From assembly GCA_946699065.1 (NCBI GenBank), contig CAMPDV010000153.1, positions 496,001-560,000 of the forward strand: a DNA stretch of 64,000 nucleotides. Direction: 5' to 3'. Both the position numbers and the translations under genes were made by a program. The notes under the pieces were generated by a model, which saw nothing but the letters and a program-made list of their open reading frames with translations, did not search any database and was not told the origin of the DNA. Source of the DNA: Loxodes magnus. Lineage: Eukaryota > Ciliophora > Karyorelictea > Loxodida > Loxodidae. Below, one piece after another: positions 12,396 to 25,704 of the stretch; position 1 is the stretch's first letter; the number at the start of each line of letters is the position of its first letter.

Positions 12396-15300
12396 ATGAA
12401 AATCTCTTACTTTTTCTTAATTTTGAGGATTTTTGGAGTTCTATCAGATTATGGTTTTTTTGATATTTTATAGCCCAACTAGCCCACTTGGTCAAGCCCT
12501 TCAATTCCTTCTTCATATAAACTTTTTTCGGATTATAATAGCGATTATGATTCAAGCGTTTCAACTAATTTCAGCTTAACTTTATGATTAAAATTCGACG
12601 CCTATCCTTAAGATAATGCTTGAGGTGTTGTATTATAACTTAAAAACTAAAACAAAGAGTATTTTCAGCTTAACTTCCAGCAAAATCTTTAGAGCTAGAA
12701 AACTTTATTTTAGATATCAATGGGGAAAGCTCTCTAGTCCCCTGAAGATCACTAGTTATCTGTCAACTATTTTTATGACTTATGAGTATTTCTAGTGATA
12801 GCAATAAAAGCCTAAGATCAAGTTGTAATAGCTTTAACTTCTGCTTAATTGAACTTTTAATTTATAATTTAGAAGTTTCCTCTTTAAAGCTGAATCTATT
12901 TTAACTAATACTCATAAATTTACAGAGGAGCTGAGTAAAGTCCTTGAAATTTTAGAGGGTGAAGCTACTCTATTAGATATTACGAAAGCTATGAATTAGT
13001 AGATGAGGATATGATGAGTATAGTTCAATAGGATTTTTAAGGATGCTAAGAGAATACTGATTGCTTTGAATGCAACGAATTATGTGGCAAATGCTATGGA
13101 AAGAATTTTAATAATTGCTTAGTATGCAAGCAAGGGTGACTGTATCAATAAGATTATTGCTTATGTAATAAAAAAATAACGAAAGATTTAGATTGTGATA
13201 CATAATGTCCAATCACTGAATAGGATTCTAATAATGATGGATGGTGTAACTATTGTAATGTAACTATCCCAGGATGCATCGAGTGCTCTTAAAATGGAAA
13301 GGATTGTATTACATGCGAATAATATTGATTTAAAAACAGCTAAAATTAATGTATTCCATGCTCCTAATATGATGATTTTTGCGAAGTCTGTGACGAAAAA
13401 GAGTGTCTCAAATGTGCTTAAGGTAAAATATGGAGTTAATAAAAGTGCTAAGATCATTGTGCTGAATTTGAATTTTTTTAAGAAGGAATTTGCTAACCAT
13501 GTCATGATCAATTTGATTCCTGCTAAACTTGTAACAACGTTACTTGCATAAGTTGCTAAGAAGGGTATTACAAAAAATAAAATATATGCGTCGCTTGTTC
13601 TGATATTATCAAAAATTGTGGAAATTGCTCGCATGACGGTTTGACTTGCACTAAATGCACTGAATCTTCACTGCTAAAATTAACTGATAATTCTTGCTAG
13701 TCAGATTGTGCTAATTTTTAGTAAGATTTTGATTCTGATGGAATTTGCAATCCATGCTAGGATGCTTAATAAAGTTGCAAAAATTTTAACGAAACATGCC
13801 ACTGCTCTCAATGTAAGTCCCTAGATTATTTTTTATCCTCTGACTTTAAGTAATGTTTACCTTGCAACTAGCTTATTGAAAACTGCTAAACTTGCAATTC
13901 ATCTATAGAAATCTGCCTTGATTGCTAAAACCCTTGGTTTCTATACAACAACGAATGTGTTTAGATTTGTCCAGAAAAAACCTTTTTTGGGATGAATGGC
14001 TAATGCTAACAATGCAGTTAAATCACTGAAGGTTGTGAGTTTTGTGAGAGTGAAGGATGCTTATAATGTTTTGAACCTTTGCTGCTCTTTAATAGAAGTT
14101 CTTGTATTTAGAACTGCAAAGACAATGAGAAATGCCTAAGTTGCTTAGAATTATTTTAGAAAAATGACTAAATATGCATAGAATAATGCCCCTTGCTATT
14201 TTAAAATATAACTAGTAGCAATCAATGCACTTCATGTTTATACTTAGTTGACTTCTGTTAGGATTGCATGAACAAAAATCAAAGCGATTGCTAGATATGC
14301 TCTCTAAATTATGAAATCTTATAAAAATGTAGAAATGATATAGTATTCTAAGAGGAAAATAATGAATAAAATTAAGAAAATGATCAGAATTATGGCGATT
14401 TAGATTTCGATTAGACTAAAAAAGAGGAAAAAGTGACTAAAATTACCGCTGAATTTTAGAGATATTCCCAGATTTTAATTTTTGCTGTGATGAGCATTTT
14501 ACAAATTGGAGGGTTTATTTATCCAAACGAAAGTTAGGTTTTTTGAACCGTTATTTTCACAGCTTAAATGATATTTTTTAATAGTTTAGTAAACATTTCC
14601 AAACCTAACAATCTTAACAAATACTATTTATATAACTTCTAGTTCAACTTACTTTTTGGGCTGCATTTAGATTTTTTCAATTTTGATTGAGATTTTATGT
14701 AAATGGACAAATTAGTATGACAATTCTTAGACTACAAAAGTTACGCATTTATTGCTAATTCATTAAGCTCTCTAATTATACTAGTTTCCGTTTCCTTACT
14801 CTATTTATTTATTTTCCTTATTACCAAATAATACAAAATACCAGTGCTTTTTTAAAGGCAATAGTATTTAATAGATACTGTAATATACTTTTATTTGAAT
14901 ACTTGCTTTAGCATTAATATAACCATATTTTTACAAATGAAAGATCTAGAATTTAAGCATCCTTTAGGAATACTAAGTTGTATTTTCGCCTTTGCTTTTT
15001 TGGTAAGTATTTAACTGTAGATAATTTAAGTAGTTGCTATTATATTAAGCTTTATAGTTGTTTTTAAGTCTCATTTACCATAAAACAATGATCAGACCGA
15101 GAAGGAGGAATAGTAAGTGAATAGAAAGAAGCAAAGCAAGTTATAACTTTTGTTTGAAGGATTTAAGCCTCAATAAAGAGCTTTTTATTATCCCTTTTTT
15201 CTATTAAGAAGGTTTGCTTTGTCTTTCATAGTAATAATTATGGTTAATGCACCTTTGGTTTAGATTATTTCAATGCTCTTTTCATGCTTAATTTAGATTC

Positions 15301-16007
15301 TCTATTTACTCTTTCAAAAGCCTTATCTTAAACTCAGTCTGAACTATTGTGAAATTGCTATAGAGCTAGTTCTAATGGTACTCTATTCAATTAACTTTTA
15401 CTTAAAAGCATTAAACTTAGATAGGAGATTATCGAGTAAAAATAGTGATAAAGGATCTTAGACAGGAGAAGCTGTAATGTACTTATCAAGTATCTTTATT
15501 TTTGCTATTACAGTTGGTATGATTATTTTTCTTCTAGTAGCTGTAGTAAGAAAATGCAACTTAGCAAGAACAAAAAAAACGAGTATATATCCTATTGAGT
15601 ACTCAGTCAATTAGATAGTTAACTAAACCTAATCCTAAATTATACTAGATTAAGATACTAATGCTTAACAAACGGAAAGAGTTTTTAGAAAATATCAGCC
15701 TTAAAACGTTAAGCCCACTTCTGCTTTTAATTTAGAAGAATAAAAAGAGAGCGAAAAAAAAGAGGAGAAACCTATTTAAAAAGAACATAAAGAATTCCAA
15801 GAAGTTTAGAGAGATATTATGCTAAAACATGGAGAATCATCTGAAATTGGTAATGCTCTCAGTTATGCATAGCATCTCAAAAAACTTAGAAAATAAGAGA
15901 AAATTTATATAACAGGGTTAAATAAAAAAAGACAGGAATTATACGAACTTGAGAGGAAAAACCTTTAAAAGTCGCTTGAAATTTTAAATAATTATAATTT
16001 TCTTTAA
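12396..16007 (+). CDS. large Cys-rich, multi-pass membrane protein
   Basis: A single uninterrupted frame of about 1200 codons. Residues 1-18 are a signal peptide (MKISYFFLILRIFGVLSD). About 40-200 resemble a LamG/concanavalin-like fold (FDAYPQDNAWGVVLQL). About 215-645 carry dozens of paired Cys in C-x2-C repeats (CQTCN, CQQC, CIECS), as in furin-like/GFR repeats. About 690-1055 hold roughly seven hydrophobic segments with LLRRFALSFIVIIMV. The tail is charged and helical. Such Cys-rich plus TM proteins form large surface families in ciliates; ligand unknown. Eleven in-frame TGAs fall where Trp fits (EQSPWNFRGWSYS); TGG is also used. The stop is uncertain: TAA 16005-16007 is chosen because the convergent gene then does not overlap; the next in-frame TGA is at 16314-16316. 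Relics of this family lie at 7.3 and 19.7 kb. Confidence 0.8.
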
Positions 16008-16239
16008 CCATGCTAACATCTTTTAAGCTTAGCAAACTATTCACTAAATTCAAAACAATTGAAAGTTATATAATTATCTTATCTTCCTGCAGGAAAAAAA
16101 TAAAAGAAAAGTTATATAACTACGATACGCTTATATCTGATTTACTCTTTCTTTACTTTTTTATTTTAATTTACTCAATATTAATTTGCTTAGCTATTAT
16201 TGTATTATACTTATAGCTAAGTGTAAATAATTGTATTAA

Positions 16240-17352
16240 TTATAAGTTTAAAATTTTGGTATTGCCAATAATTTATTTATTCTTAAATTTTAAAAACTTT
16301 TAAATATAACTTTTGAAATACTTTATTTTCATTGCTTCTGAGCAAAAATTTTGATGCCATTTTGATTATTTAAAAGCTGCTATTGTTTAATAAAAGCTTA
16401 TATGATTAAGACCTATGATTTCTAGTTAATTAATTCCGCGAATTCTAAGTTTTTCTTTTGCTAAATTTTAATTAACATTTTTTAAAAAATTATCTTATAA
16501 TTAAATCTCCTGCTATATTAGAGACTAGATTCTTTAAATAAGTAGCATCAAATACTTCTAGCAATTATTTGTTTTTACAAATATTATTTTTCCTTCTATA
16601 TTAATTTGTAGCAAACTAGGCAACAAAATTAACTTTATGATTTAATTTTCTGACCTAAATTTGAAAGTTTGCATTTATAATCTTAAGAAAGTTGTATCTT
16701 TAAATCTAAAATTCTTCTTACTTTATCCTTAAAAGCAACCTTAGATATCTAAATATTCTTTCTATATAGTTAACTACATTTTTTTAGAATGAAGAACTAC
16801 TTAAATAGCAAAACTTGTTTTAAGTTTAATCAATTAGATAGTTTTATATTCATCAGATTCATAATTTCATTCATCTATATACAACTAATATAAAGACCAA
16901 TATATCAATAGAAGCTAAAACTAATTTAATTCCTACTCATTTGACAAAATAGCTTTCTAAACACCCTTAATTGTATTTTAAAGGTAAGCAAAATGAAGAG
17001 TCTTAAATTTAGTTAAGACTTTAGCTACTTTAATAGCTTATTCTTTAACTTAATTAAAGTAAGAATTAAATTTAGCTTTCTCGTTGGTTTGATTAAGTAA
17101 TAAATAAGAAAAATATTTTATTTCTAGCCCTGCAAATCGCTCTGCTTTCTCTACTTCTAACCTATTTGCTATTAACTTAGTTTGTTTAATTTCGCATTTC
17201 CTTTTATTTCCGATATTTAAATTAATGAAATTCCATTCCTAAGATTAGATGCATTTAAATGTATCTTGGTGGTGATGGGATGTCCATTAGTATATAATTT
17301 TTATTTTTGGATGTATAAAAAAAGGAAGTTTAGATATAAAATCATTTAGCAT
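16240..17352 (-). CDS. unrecognised protein, about 370 aa
   Basis: The minus-strand ATG at 17352 opens a frame of good protein character: TSHHHQDTFKCIQ, NRLEVEKAERFAGLEIKYF, NQVKEQAIKVAKVLTKFKTLHFAYL, NLAKEKLRIRGINQLEII. It has only one internal TGA (reading IDEWNYESDE). It is mostly helical and charged with no TM run or zinc pattern; no family recognised. It runs convergent to the Cys-rich gene and divergent from the ORF at 17473. No in-frame TGA occurs before the Cys-rich gene is reached (next near 15.84 kb), so either TAA (16240-16242, used here) ends it or the two genes overlap. Confidence 0.5.
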
Positions 17353-17472
17353 AGAGTTAGTTTGCAGAAAGTATTGAAAAACTCGAAACCATTGATTTTC
17401 TATAAGATCAACAAACTTACTTATTTTAACAAATTTATTAGAAATTATCGGGTCATGATAAGTACATTTAAA
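17353..17472. promoter_or_regulatory. short divergent intergenic region
   Basis: The 120 bp between the start codons of two outward-facing ORFs must hold both promoters if both are genes. No specific motif was identified; the call rests on layout alone. Confidence 0.3.
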
Positions 17473-18447
17473 ATGGACTAAGAAACAAAAAAAATTGATA
17501 AGCGAAAAGAAATTCGAAGAATAAGAAAAAGTTTAAATTTCTCAAACTAGTACTAAAATAATAAAGGACACATAAAAATAATTTATAAGTAATTAAAGGA
17601 AATAAAGAAATAATATCAAGTTTAATAGATAAAAGAAGTCTATTTATTTTTGAAAATTGAATCTTTTTTAATATTTATCCACAAACTTTTTTTTAAATTC
17701 TAAAGAAAAATAAAAAAAGTAAGTTATCTAAGAATTCTTAAGAGATTAATAAGCCTCTTTAGCATATCCATTTAAATATAAATGTTTCATAAATTAAAAT
17801 CTAGTTAAATTAGGCAAAATATTAGAAGCCTAACAAAAATCAAGGAAAAAATAGCCTAAAGATTTCTTTAAATAAATTAAAATTGTAGATGTTCTCTTTT
17901 CAAATTTGCTTAATTGCTATTATAGGTTATAAAAGAAACTGTCTCATTATTTTCTTTCAGCTTTATAGTTACTTTTTGTTAGTACATAATTAAATTTAAA
18001 AATAATGAGAAAAAATTGATAGGATGGAGATAAAAAAGAAATGAGATACTTTTAATTGCTCGATGAAAGGATAATTAAGTTTATTCTTATAGATTCTTGA
18101 ATTAAGTAATATAAATTTTAGGGAGCTATAGAGAAATAAAGCTAAACTAAAAAAGTTTAAGACTGAATGAAAAAAAGAATCTTTTAGCATTTTTATTTAA
18201 ATATTTAGCTAAATTTCTTCCTTTAATTAAATTGACTATTTATCTATACGATTTGATTCACTTATTTTACAAGAATTTTTGTTTTTTAAAGAATCGAAAA
18301 TTAAAACTTAAAAAAAAAGGGAAGAGATAAACTTTTTTAGATTCCGAGTATCTTTTTCAAAGTTCTTTTTGCTATGCTATTATCAATTATAAAGATAGGA
18401 AATTTAGTTATAAATATATAATTATAGATATTAAAAAATTGATTTGA
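17473..18447 (+). CDS. candidate protein, 324 aa, basic with hydrophobic segments
   Basis: Starts MDQETKKIDKRKEIRRIRK and stays open to TGA 18445-18447 with only one internal TGA (IARWKDNQ). A hydrophobic stretch (LFSFSFIVTFCQYIIKF, about residue 140) and a second one (LLAFLFKYLAKFLPLIKLTIYLYDLIHLFY) suggest membrane association; the rest is Lys/Arg-rich. No family recognised. It is arranged head-to-head with the gene at 17352(-). A-rich DNA readily gives Lys/Asn/Gln-rich frames under this code, so support is moderate at best. Confidence 0.4.
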
Positions 18448-19549
18448 TGCTCTTATTCTATCGAAACGAAAGCTAGTTTAAATTGTAAACTCTGAGAAAA
18501 TTGCTTGAGAAGTCTATTTTTTAAATAATTGAAAGACTTGGATAAGTACTTTTTGCTCACTCTTTAGTGAAGCAAATAAATTGTTATCAGTAATCTTACA
18601 GTTTCTTTAAGATCGTTAATCCTTTTATATTATCAAGGAGAGTGATATAAGCATCATGCTGAAATAATGCTTATAACTAAGTCTTATTAAAGCCTTACTA
18701 GACTCTTTGAAATTAGTATCTTAAAAAGGTAAGATAATTAAACTAAATTGAGATACTAAGCATAGCTTATATAGTTTAAATATCCTTACCAATTTACATC
18801 TATTTATCTCATATAGTTAGATATGTAAACTTACAAAAAGGATTATTTGTATTATTTCTAAATTTTAATATACTCATTTAAAGAAAACTTTAGATAAGGC
18901 AGTCTTTAAGCTTAAGATAGTAATTAGTTTATTTTATGATATATTTAGTTATAGACACATAATACTTAAATTAACCTAACTTATGGTAAAATTTCCAAAA
19001 CACTTACTAAAGTTTTAAATAAAATCTTTTGCTTTATAGCATGAAATAAGAGTATATTATTAATTAAGAATGCCAAGAATGAATGAAAACAGAGAGTATT
19101 AAATGAATATAAGATTAAGTAATTGAGATTAAATTAATAATAAGAGAGACTATTCTTTAACTTTTTTATTTATTCCGTCACAAAAAAAAATCCTAGCTGC
19201 TTCTTTATTGTTTCGTTTTGGATTCTCATTAATTTATTATTTCCTTAAAGATAAAATATATACAATCAACAAACTTTATCTTGGTCTATTTATAAAATTC
19301 TATTTTTTAACTAGAATAAAAAAATAAAATCAAGTTGTAATTTCCAAAATCTCAAAGCTATATCGAAATATATGGCATAATAGGTATAATTATATTATAA
19401 AATGAACTTAAGTTAGATCATTTTATTATGCATATGAAGATTTATATGATCCTTAATTAAATCTAGAATGTAGCTTAAATATCCATTTTACATAATTTTA
19501 AATTATATTCCTTTAACTTTCTCTTTAGAATCTATTTTTATATATTATT
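18448..19549. other. no supported gene
   Basis: AT-rich; no domain, RNA gene or element end recognised on either strand. Confidence 0.3.
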
Positions 19550-19800
19550 ATTTCGATTATATAATCACATTGATTTATTTAACTCTGAAAATTATCAAAT
19601 TTCTTAAATTTTCTATGTATATCTACTGTAACCATTCAAAGTTATTTTCTTATAGTTTTACACAGAAAGTATGCTAGTAGAGGAATAAAGTCAGGAGAAG
19701 TAGTTTTAAGTTTATCTCATCATATAATTATTAACATCTACTTTTATTTTTAATGTCAACAATTTATTTGTTTCGAAACTTATTTCTATTCGATTGAACT
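19550..19800 (+). pseudogene. possible relic of Cys-rich protein C-terminal membrane region
   Basis: The peptide SRGIKSGEVVLSLSHHIIINIYFYF near 19680-19745 resembles residues of the intact gene at about 15455-15530 (SDKGSQTGEAVMYLSSIFIFAI), with AGTCAGGAGAAG against AGACAGGAGAAG at DNA level. Flanks decay quickly. Short match, so tentative. Confidence 0.3.
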
Positions 19801-20617
19801 GCTTCTATTTTTCCTCTTTTTAATCAATTATAGAACAAGTTCATTGAAACGTCTTTTCCTCATATAGCTTCAAGTCTTCTAATCCTTTAGCATTTTTTTC
19901 TAATTGCTAATGAATTCTACATATAACAGATGAAAGTTCAGTTATCTTTATTTTTTATAGCTAAAAACTCTTTTCTAAGTTATGCTATCCTTTTCATTAT
20001 TAATTTTAAGAAATAATTAAATAAATTGGAATTTATTTTCACAACATTTGTATTACTAAAGCTTTTTAAACTGACCTTAAGTTTTGAAGCAAATTATATT
20101 GAGTTTATTTACGAAGTGACTAGAAAAAGACTAGTTTATTAATTTCTATACCAATATAATTACTAGTCCTTTAGCATTTCTCAACAACTTTATTATTTTT
20201 AGCTATAATTTATTCTATGAATTACCTTAGATTTTAAAGCTATCATATTCATGCTTTAGAACTACCAACATTTCTTAAAATCTTTTTCAAGGTTTTGTCA
20301 ATTCTTTTAAGTAGTATAAAATGCTATGCTTTTTAAATCCAAATAGAGTTTGTTATACTTTCCTTTATCATTTTAAACATATTTGCAAGATTTAATAGGA
20401 TAGTAAAGAATTAATAAAAGCTAGAAGAAATTTGGTGAATCCTCTTAATATACCTTTAGATTAAAGCAGAAGGCATTAATCTAATGCTTATCCTATTTAA
20501 AGCTTCATATTTTCTCAAAAGAAGCTAGAGAAATTAAGTTTTAGCGAAGGAAAATTAGTTAAATGAATTAGGAAATGTTTTGATTTTAAGGAAATATAAT
20601 AGAAAAACGAGGGTTAA
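19801..20617. other. no supported gene
   Basis: AT-rich spacer without recognisable coding, RNA or repeat features. Confidence 0.3.
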
Positions 20618-21190
20618 ATGGATGATAGTTATGATTTTAAGAAGCTTTTAAGTATCTTCTTTAATTGCCTAAAACTTCTAAAATGATCTATCTAAACTTT
20701 CCTTTCTTTAAAAAGCAAAAGGAATTAGTAGTGCTATACTTATAAAGTAACTTACATAAGGTCAGATTTAAATAAATAGCTTTCTCTGTTTTATATAAGT
20801 CTCTAATTAAAATAAGTTGAATAATAGTAGTTATGTATCTATTAATCCTTAGTAAGCAATACTTTTATTATCTTATAACTATACTAATCCATATGACCAT
20901 TAAAATTGGCTTGTATAACTATATGAAGCTAAAGTTGCTTCGTTAATTTACCAACTAAATATACCGAATTTTTAATTTATCTTTCCTTTAGGTAGAAAGA
21001 ATGCTTTTACACTTCTATAAAATGGAGACTAAAAATAATAAAGTTGAAACACTTTGAAGCACTTAGAAGTATACTCTAAGCATAAGCTATATGTGATGCT
21101 TTAGTAGTCTATTAGTAGTTATTTAAGTTTAAGCAATGCTAACTTTTAGTTAGTTGGATAATATCTATTCTAATTAAAATTCTTCTTTAA
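20618..21190 (+). CDS. weak candidate ORF, about 190 aa
   Basis: ATG frame starting MDDSYDFKKLLSIFFNCLKLLKW, with Trp-like TGA sites and a mixed composition (KYTEFLIYLSFRQKECFYTSIKWRLKIIKLKHFEAL). It lies just upstream of the zinc-finger gene in the same direction. No family, no clear end (a TAA pair at 21188 was used). It could equally be a chance frame. Confidence 0.25.
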
Positions 21191-21324
21191 TAACTAAGGC
21201 TTAAGTTATAAAAAGCTAATTAAACTTTATTAAAGTTAAGTAATAACTAAATTAAGAGTGTAATCGTTAGAACTCATAATTTAAAGAACTTCATATTAAA
21301 TTTCCGTTAGACAAATATACATAA

Positions 21325-23556
21325 ATGTAAAATTCACAGGGAAATCCAATATCAGGAGTTTAAAAGGAATAATAGGATGAAAAGGATCGGATAGAAGATA
21401 GTAATTTAAAAGTAAATCAAGCGGAAAACAATCTTACAATAGAATAGATTAATAGACAAATAAATCACTAAAGCACATCTTAGCTGAAAATTTTACAGAA
21501 CTTCATTAATAGATAAAGATAGAATGTGCAAAATTAGAATAATCAAAACGATCAAATAAAAGACAAATTTGAAAATTAGATTTAATAAACTATGGAAAAT
21601 TAAAACTAAAAAGCTGTTTCTGAATAACAGGGAGAAAATATGGAAGGAACGTCCATCTCTGAATTAAGTGGAGTTATTGAATAATAAGAATAAGAATGTG
21701 ATAAAAGCATGAAGTTGAATCAAGAAAAGGATATAGATAACAAGAAAGAACATCCTGCAGAATAAGAGGCTAATTAAATTCAGCAAAATTTATTAGTAAA
21801 TTAGACTTAAAATAATTTAAATGTGCAATCATCTTCCCATGAGAATAATAAAAAGGAAAAAACCTCATAAAAGCCAGACCAAGAATAAGAAGGAAATTCT
21901 ATTACAGAAAATAAAGGATAATAAAGTGAACGAAAATTCGAGGCAAACTGAGATAAATGGTTTAGTAAAAATAGTGAACTTGATAAAAGTAACTAGAATA
22001 AACTATTTAATGCATAAGACTTTAGTAAAGTAATTTTAGAATAATAAGATAAAGATTCTTAGAGCTCTGAAATAGATAAAATAGTTAAGATTATAATGTA
22101 AGATAATGATAATGACACACGGCTCAAAAAATCTAATTCCAAAAATATGTTTAAATGCTCAGTATGTGATAAAAATTATTTAGATCAAAATTCTTTTAAG
22201 AAGCATAAGATAAAATGCTAGGAGTAAAAATAGCAACATCTTATAAAAAATTATCAATAGAACTTAAACAGCAATATTTCTAGGAATACATTAAGGAGAA
22301 TTAGAAACATAATAAAATCAAAAACACTTGATAAATAATAAAACCAGAAAGAAAGTGGCGTTTAGTTAGGGTATTAATAGTCTAGCACAAAGTCTAAGAA
22401 GAAAAACCAGAAGATTAGGAAAACTTTATTAAACCAAAAAAGTCTTGTAAATAAAATAAATAAAGCTTTCAAAGAAAAATTATCTTTAAATTCTAAATTA
22501 AGTTAATAGAAACCCGATCTAGATCTAAGTATTTCCAAAAATAAAAGCGAAGACTATAAAAATGTTCAATCTTGTCAATAGTTACGAACACGAAACGAAG
22601 ATAAAAAGTATGAAAATGAAGAGTAAAATTTAGAAAATAAATAAGGAAGAAGCAACTAATAAAAATAAAAAAAAGAAAATACAGAAGTTAGTACGCATTT
22701 ATCAAAATTGAACGATTTCAGTTATCTAGAGTCCTAGTAATTAAATATTAATATTAATTAAAAAGAATTAAAGGAATGCTTCTAAACTCCAATCAAGAGT
22801 AGCTAAGAATCGAAGATATCTCTAAACTCAGACCAACTAATTTACAAAAAATTTAATTTTGAACGTGCTTGTGATTTTAACTAATGAGTTTAAAAGGAAC
22901 TAGGAATCAACTAAAGCCCAATTTAAAACTTTAAAATAATAAAGCCAAAGTGATCAAATTTACTAGAAGCCTTTATGCCTTCCCTTACTGAAAAGTCAAT
23001 CATAGAAGCTAGTAAACCTATTAATAAAATAAGAAGAGAAGAGTATTAATCTCGTTATAAAAACTAACTCTAGCAAGAGTTTGAGTTCTATTAACTTACA
23101 GGGAGTTTCTATTTAACAGAAGAGGTTTTATATCTAAGAACATAATTAATGAAGGTTTGGACCTTTAATCAACAAGTTTACTTCTTTGTAGGAAACTCTA
23201 AAAGATATTTCAACATAATTTATAAAGATAATAGCCTTTAGTCCTTTTGCATTTTTTGCCTGAAAAATTTAACGCATCATAATGAGCAGGAATTTCATAA
23301 ACATTTCAAAGGAACTGAGCATAAAAAAATTAAATTTAGGTGCTATTGTTAATTATGTTACAAAGTAGTTAGCAGTAAACATTTTTACAACAAGCATGGT
23401 TTGGAACTTAAAAGCACTTAAAAAGACACTAAAAATAGTAGAAAAAAGTTAATTAAAATTTAAAGCAAAATGAGCCAATAAGATTAACTTATTCCAAAAG
23501 TAAACTCACAAGAAGCAGGAATATCTGAAATTCATAGCAAATAATAATAGGAATGA
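21325..23556 (+). CDS. C2H2/C2HC-like zinc-finger protein, 743 aa
   Basis: An uninterrupted frame from ATG to TGA 23554-23556 with three internal TGAs reading as Trp (EANWDKWFSK, DFNQWVQKE, KPKWSNLLE). The first ~270 residues are Gln/Asn/Glu/Lys-rich and probably disordered. Finger 1 at C278-x2-C281-x12-H294-x3-C298. Lys-rich nuclear-type stretch follows (KSKKKNQKIRKT). Near residues 640-690 a second zinc region has FCIFC with HHNEQEFHKH and then CYCQLC with KHFYNKHG. The C-terminal part has a compact region before the fingers (YLTEEVLYLRTQLMKVWTFNQQVYFFVGNS). Likely a nucleic-acid-binding nuclear protein. Target unknown; specific family not recognised. No frameshift or intron needed. Confidence 0.7.
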
Positions 23557-25659
23557 AAATTATATCATAATTAATTTAAAATCATTATTTAAATAATCAA
23601 ACTAACAAATAAGATTAAGTCACTTTATTCTATTTATTAATTAAAGTAAATTAAGGTTTTATATTTCTCTCTATTAAGATATGTATAAAATCCTAGGATT
23701 CTATAAGTATTTAACTATTAATAGATTGAAATTTTAAAGCTATTATAAATTGATAAAGCTTTTAGATCTAGAAAATTAAATAAGCAATAGCTTTGAGATT
23801 ACTTATTGAATTCTAATGCGCACAAATTGCAAATTCAATTATGTACAAGATTCAAAGGAAAAATAATGATAGATAGATATAATTTAGTTAAAGGAAGTTG
23901 AAACAATTATGCTAGCTTAAATATCTTTAGAACTACTTAATTTAACCCTTGAAAGCAATGCATCATTTATCTATTTTTTAGCTTCCTTTATCAATTATTC
24001 TATAAATAATGATTAGGCTTAATATAATATGTTTTTAACTATCTTAAAAACATTAAAATTTTTGTTTATCGTATAAATAAAAAAAAGATTGCTAGCTAAT
24101 TTAAATTAGTCTTTTAGAGAATAAAGGGAAAATATTTAGTATGAAGATATGTTAATTGTAAACATTTAAAAGCATTTTAGACTCTAAAATTAACTAATAA
24201 GCCTATTCTAGTTTTTTTAATTTAGCTTAAAGGATTAAATTTGCGAAATTAAATTCGCTTAAATTTATTTTGGAGTTAATAAACTTTTATTCTATTAAAA
24301 CTGTCATAAATTCAAGACCCAAGGATATTCTATTATCAACCCTAAACAATCTGGGCTTAGATATACCATATAAATGTTCATCTTAAATAAAATTTAAAAT
24401 TAAATAAGAGTTGCAATAGTTTAATTCTAAGTGATGTTTAGCTTTTGTACTTTAATAATTAAAATAGATAGAATAATAATATAAATAAAGCCTAATAGAT
24501 CAAGTTATAAACACTCATTGAAAGAACGTTTATTAGTTATAAATTTGATTCTTAAAGCTACTATATTTAATTTAGCAGAATATATGATAAACAATCTAAA
24601 TTAAAGAAATTAGTAAAACTTATTAATCTTAAGATTAATAAAGCTAAATTCTTAATTATTTAAATGAAATAACTATTTTAAAGATTATTTATAAATCTTA
24701 AAGTTAAATTTTAGTTTTAGATAATTACAATTTGAAAAATGAATCTATTGAGAATTCACTTAATCATATACAATTTTCAGGGTATGCTTTTTTTAATTAA
24801 TACAACTTTTTCTTTAATTTTATTGAGGCTATTTCTGAATAAATTTGATTGAAAAATGAAAAGAAAATTAAGCGCGTAGATCCTTCTAATTTATGTGAGT
24901 TTACAATAATAAAATAAATCAGTTCTCTACAGCTAATGAAGCAACAATAAATAATTATTCACAGTCTTCAAAACTATTATTTTATTTTAGATATGCACCA
25001 TAATCACTTTTGCTTTGTATTTTTCGTTTCTTCAAGCAATATCTTATGCTTGAAAAGATAAATTAAGCTTTTCAAAAGACTTATACACTAGATTTCGAAT
25101 ATCAAATGTGTTAAATAAGAAATATTCGTAGTTTTGAAGTGAAAAAATTGAATGAAGATTATTAATCTAAAAATGACTAACCTTGCTATATTCAAACAGT
25201 CAAAGCAAATAGTAATATGATTTAAAAACATTTTTATAGATAATTCTACTTGTATAAAATGGATATTATTAAAGACATTAGTTTAAGATAAATCTATTAT
25301 ATAATTACAATCAATTAGTTCCTTTATTTTTTTGGAACTAAATTAGTTGGTATAAAAAATTGAATTTTTGAAGTATTTTACTTTTCAAAATTTGAATAAA
25401 TGAAATAAGAGAAAATAGTTATTACATGATAAAGGATGAAATAAGACAAAATTGTTATTTCACAAAAGAAAATAAAAATAGAAAAAATTTAAAAATATCG
25501 ACGATCAAAATAAAATAAATAATGATCTATATAATTATTGATAAACAAATCATATTAAAAGAAATTTCAATTATGAGCTTTCCTTTTAATTTTTAATTTA
25601 AAGGTTAAATTTAATAATAAATAGAAATTTACTTATGTGATATAATTTTATGATACTTA
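23557..25659. other. no supported gene
   Basis: Very AT-rich, about 2.1 kb between the zinc-finger gene and the palindrome. No domain, tRNA or repeat end was recognised. The outer limit of the palindrome may reach further into this stretch but could not be followed by eye. Confidence 0.3.
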
Positions 25660-25704
25660 ATTTAATATAGTCTAATTATAAAATGTAAATATTTTCTTAT
25701 GAAA

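Noticed and set aside
13294-13551. 85-codon plus-strand ORF
   Set aside because: Lies in an alternative frame of the Cys-rich gene; no Cys pattern or continuation.
13188-13634. 148-codon minus-strand ORF with hydrophobic segments
   Set aside because: It is the antisense shadow of the Cys-rich repeat region, whose plus-strand frame has a strict C-x2-C pattern.
16010-16216. 68-codon hydrophobic ORF after the Cys-rich gene
   Set aside because: Short, in the convergent intergenic gap and overlapping the likely 3' end of the neighbouring gene; no independent support.
21821-22033. 70-codon ORF in standard code
   Set aside because: Out-of-frame shadow within the zinc-finger gene.
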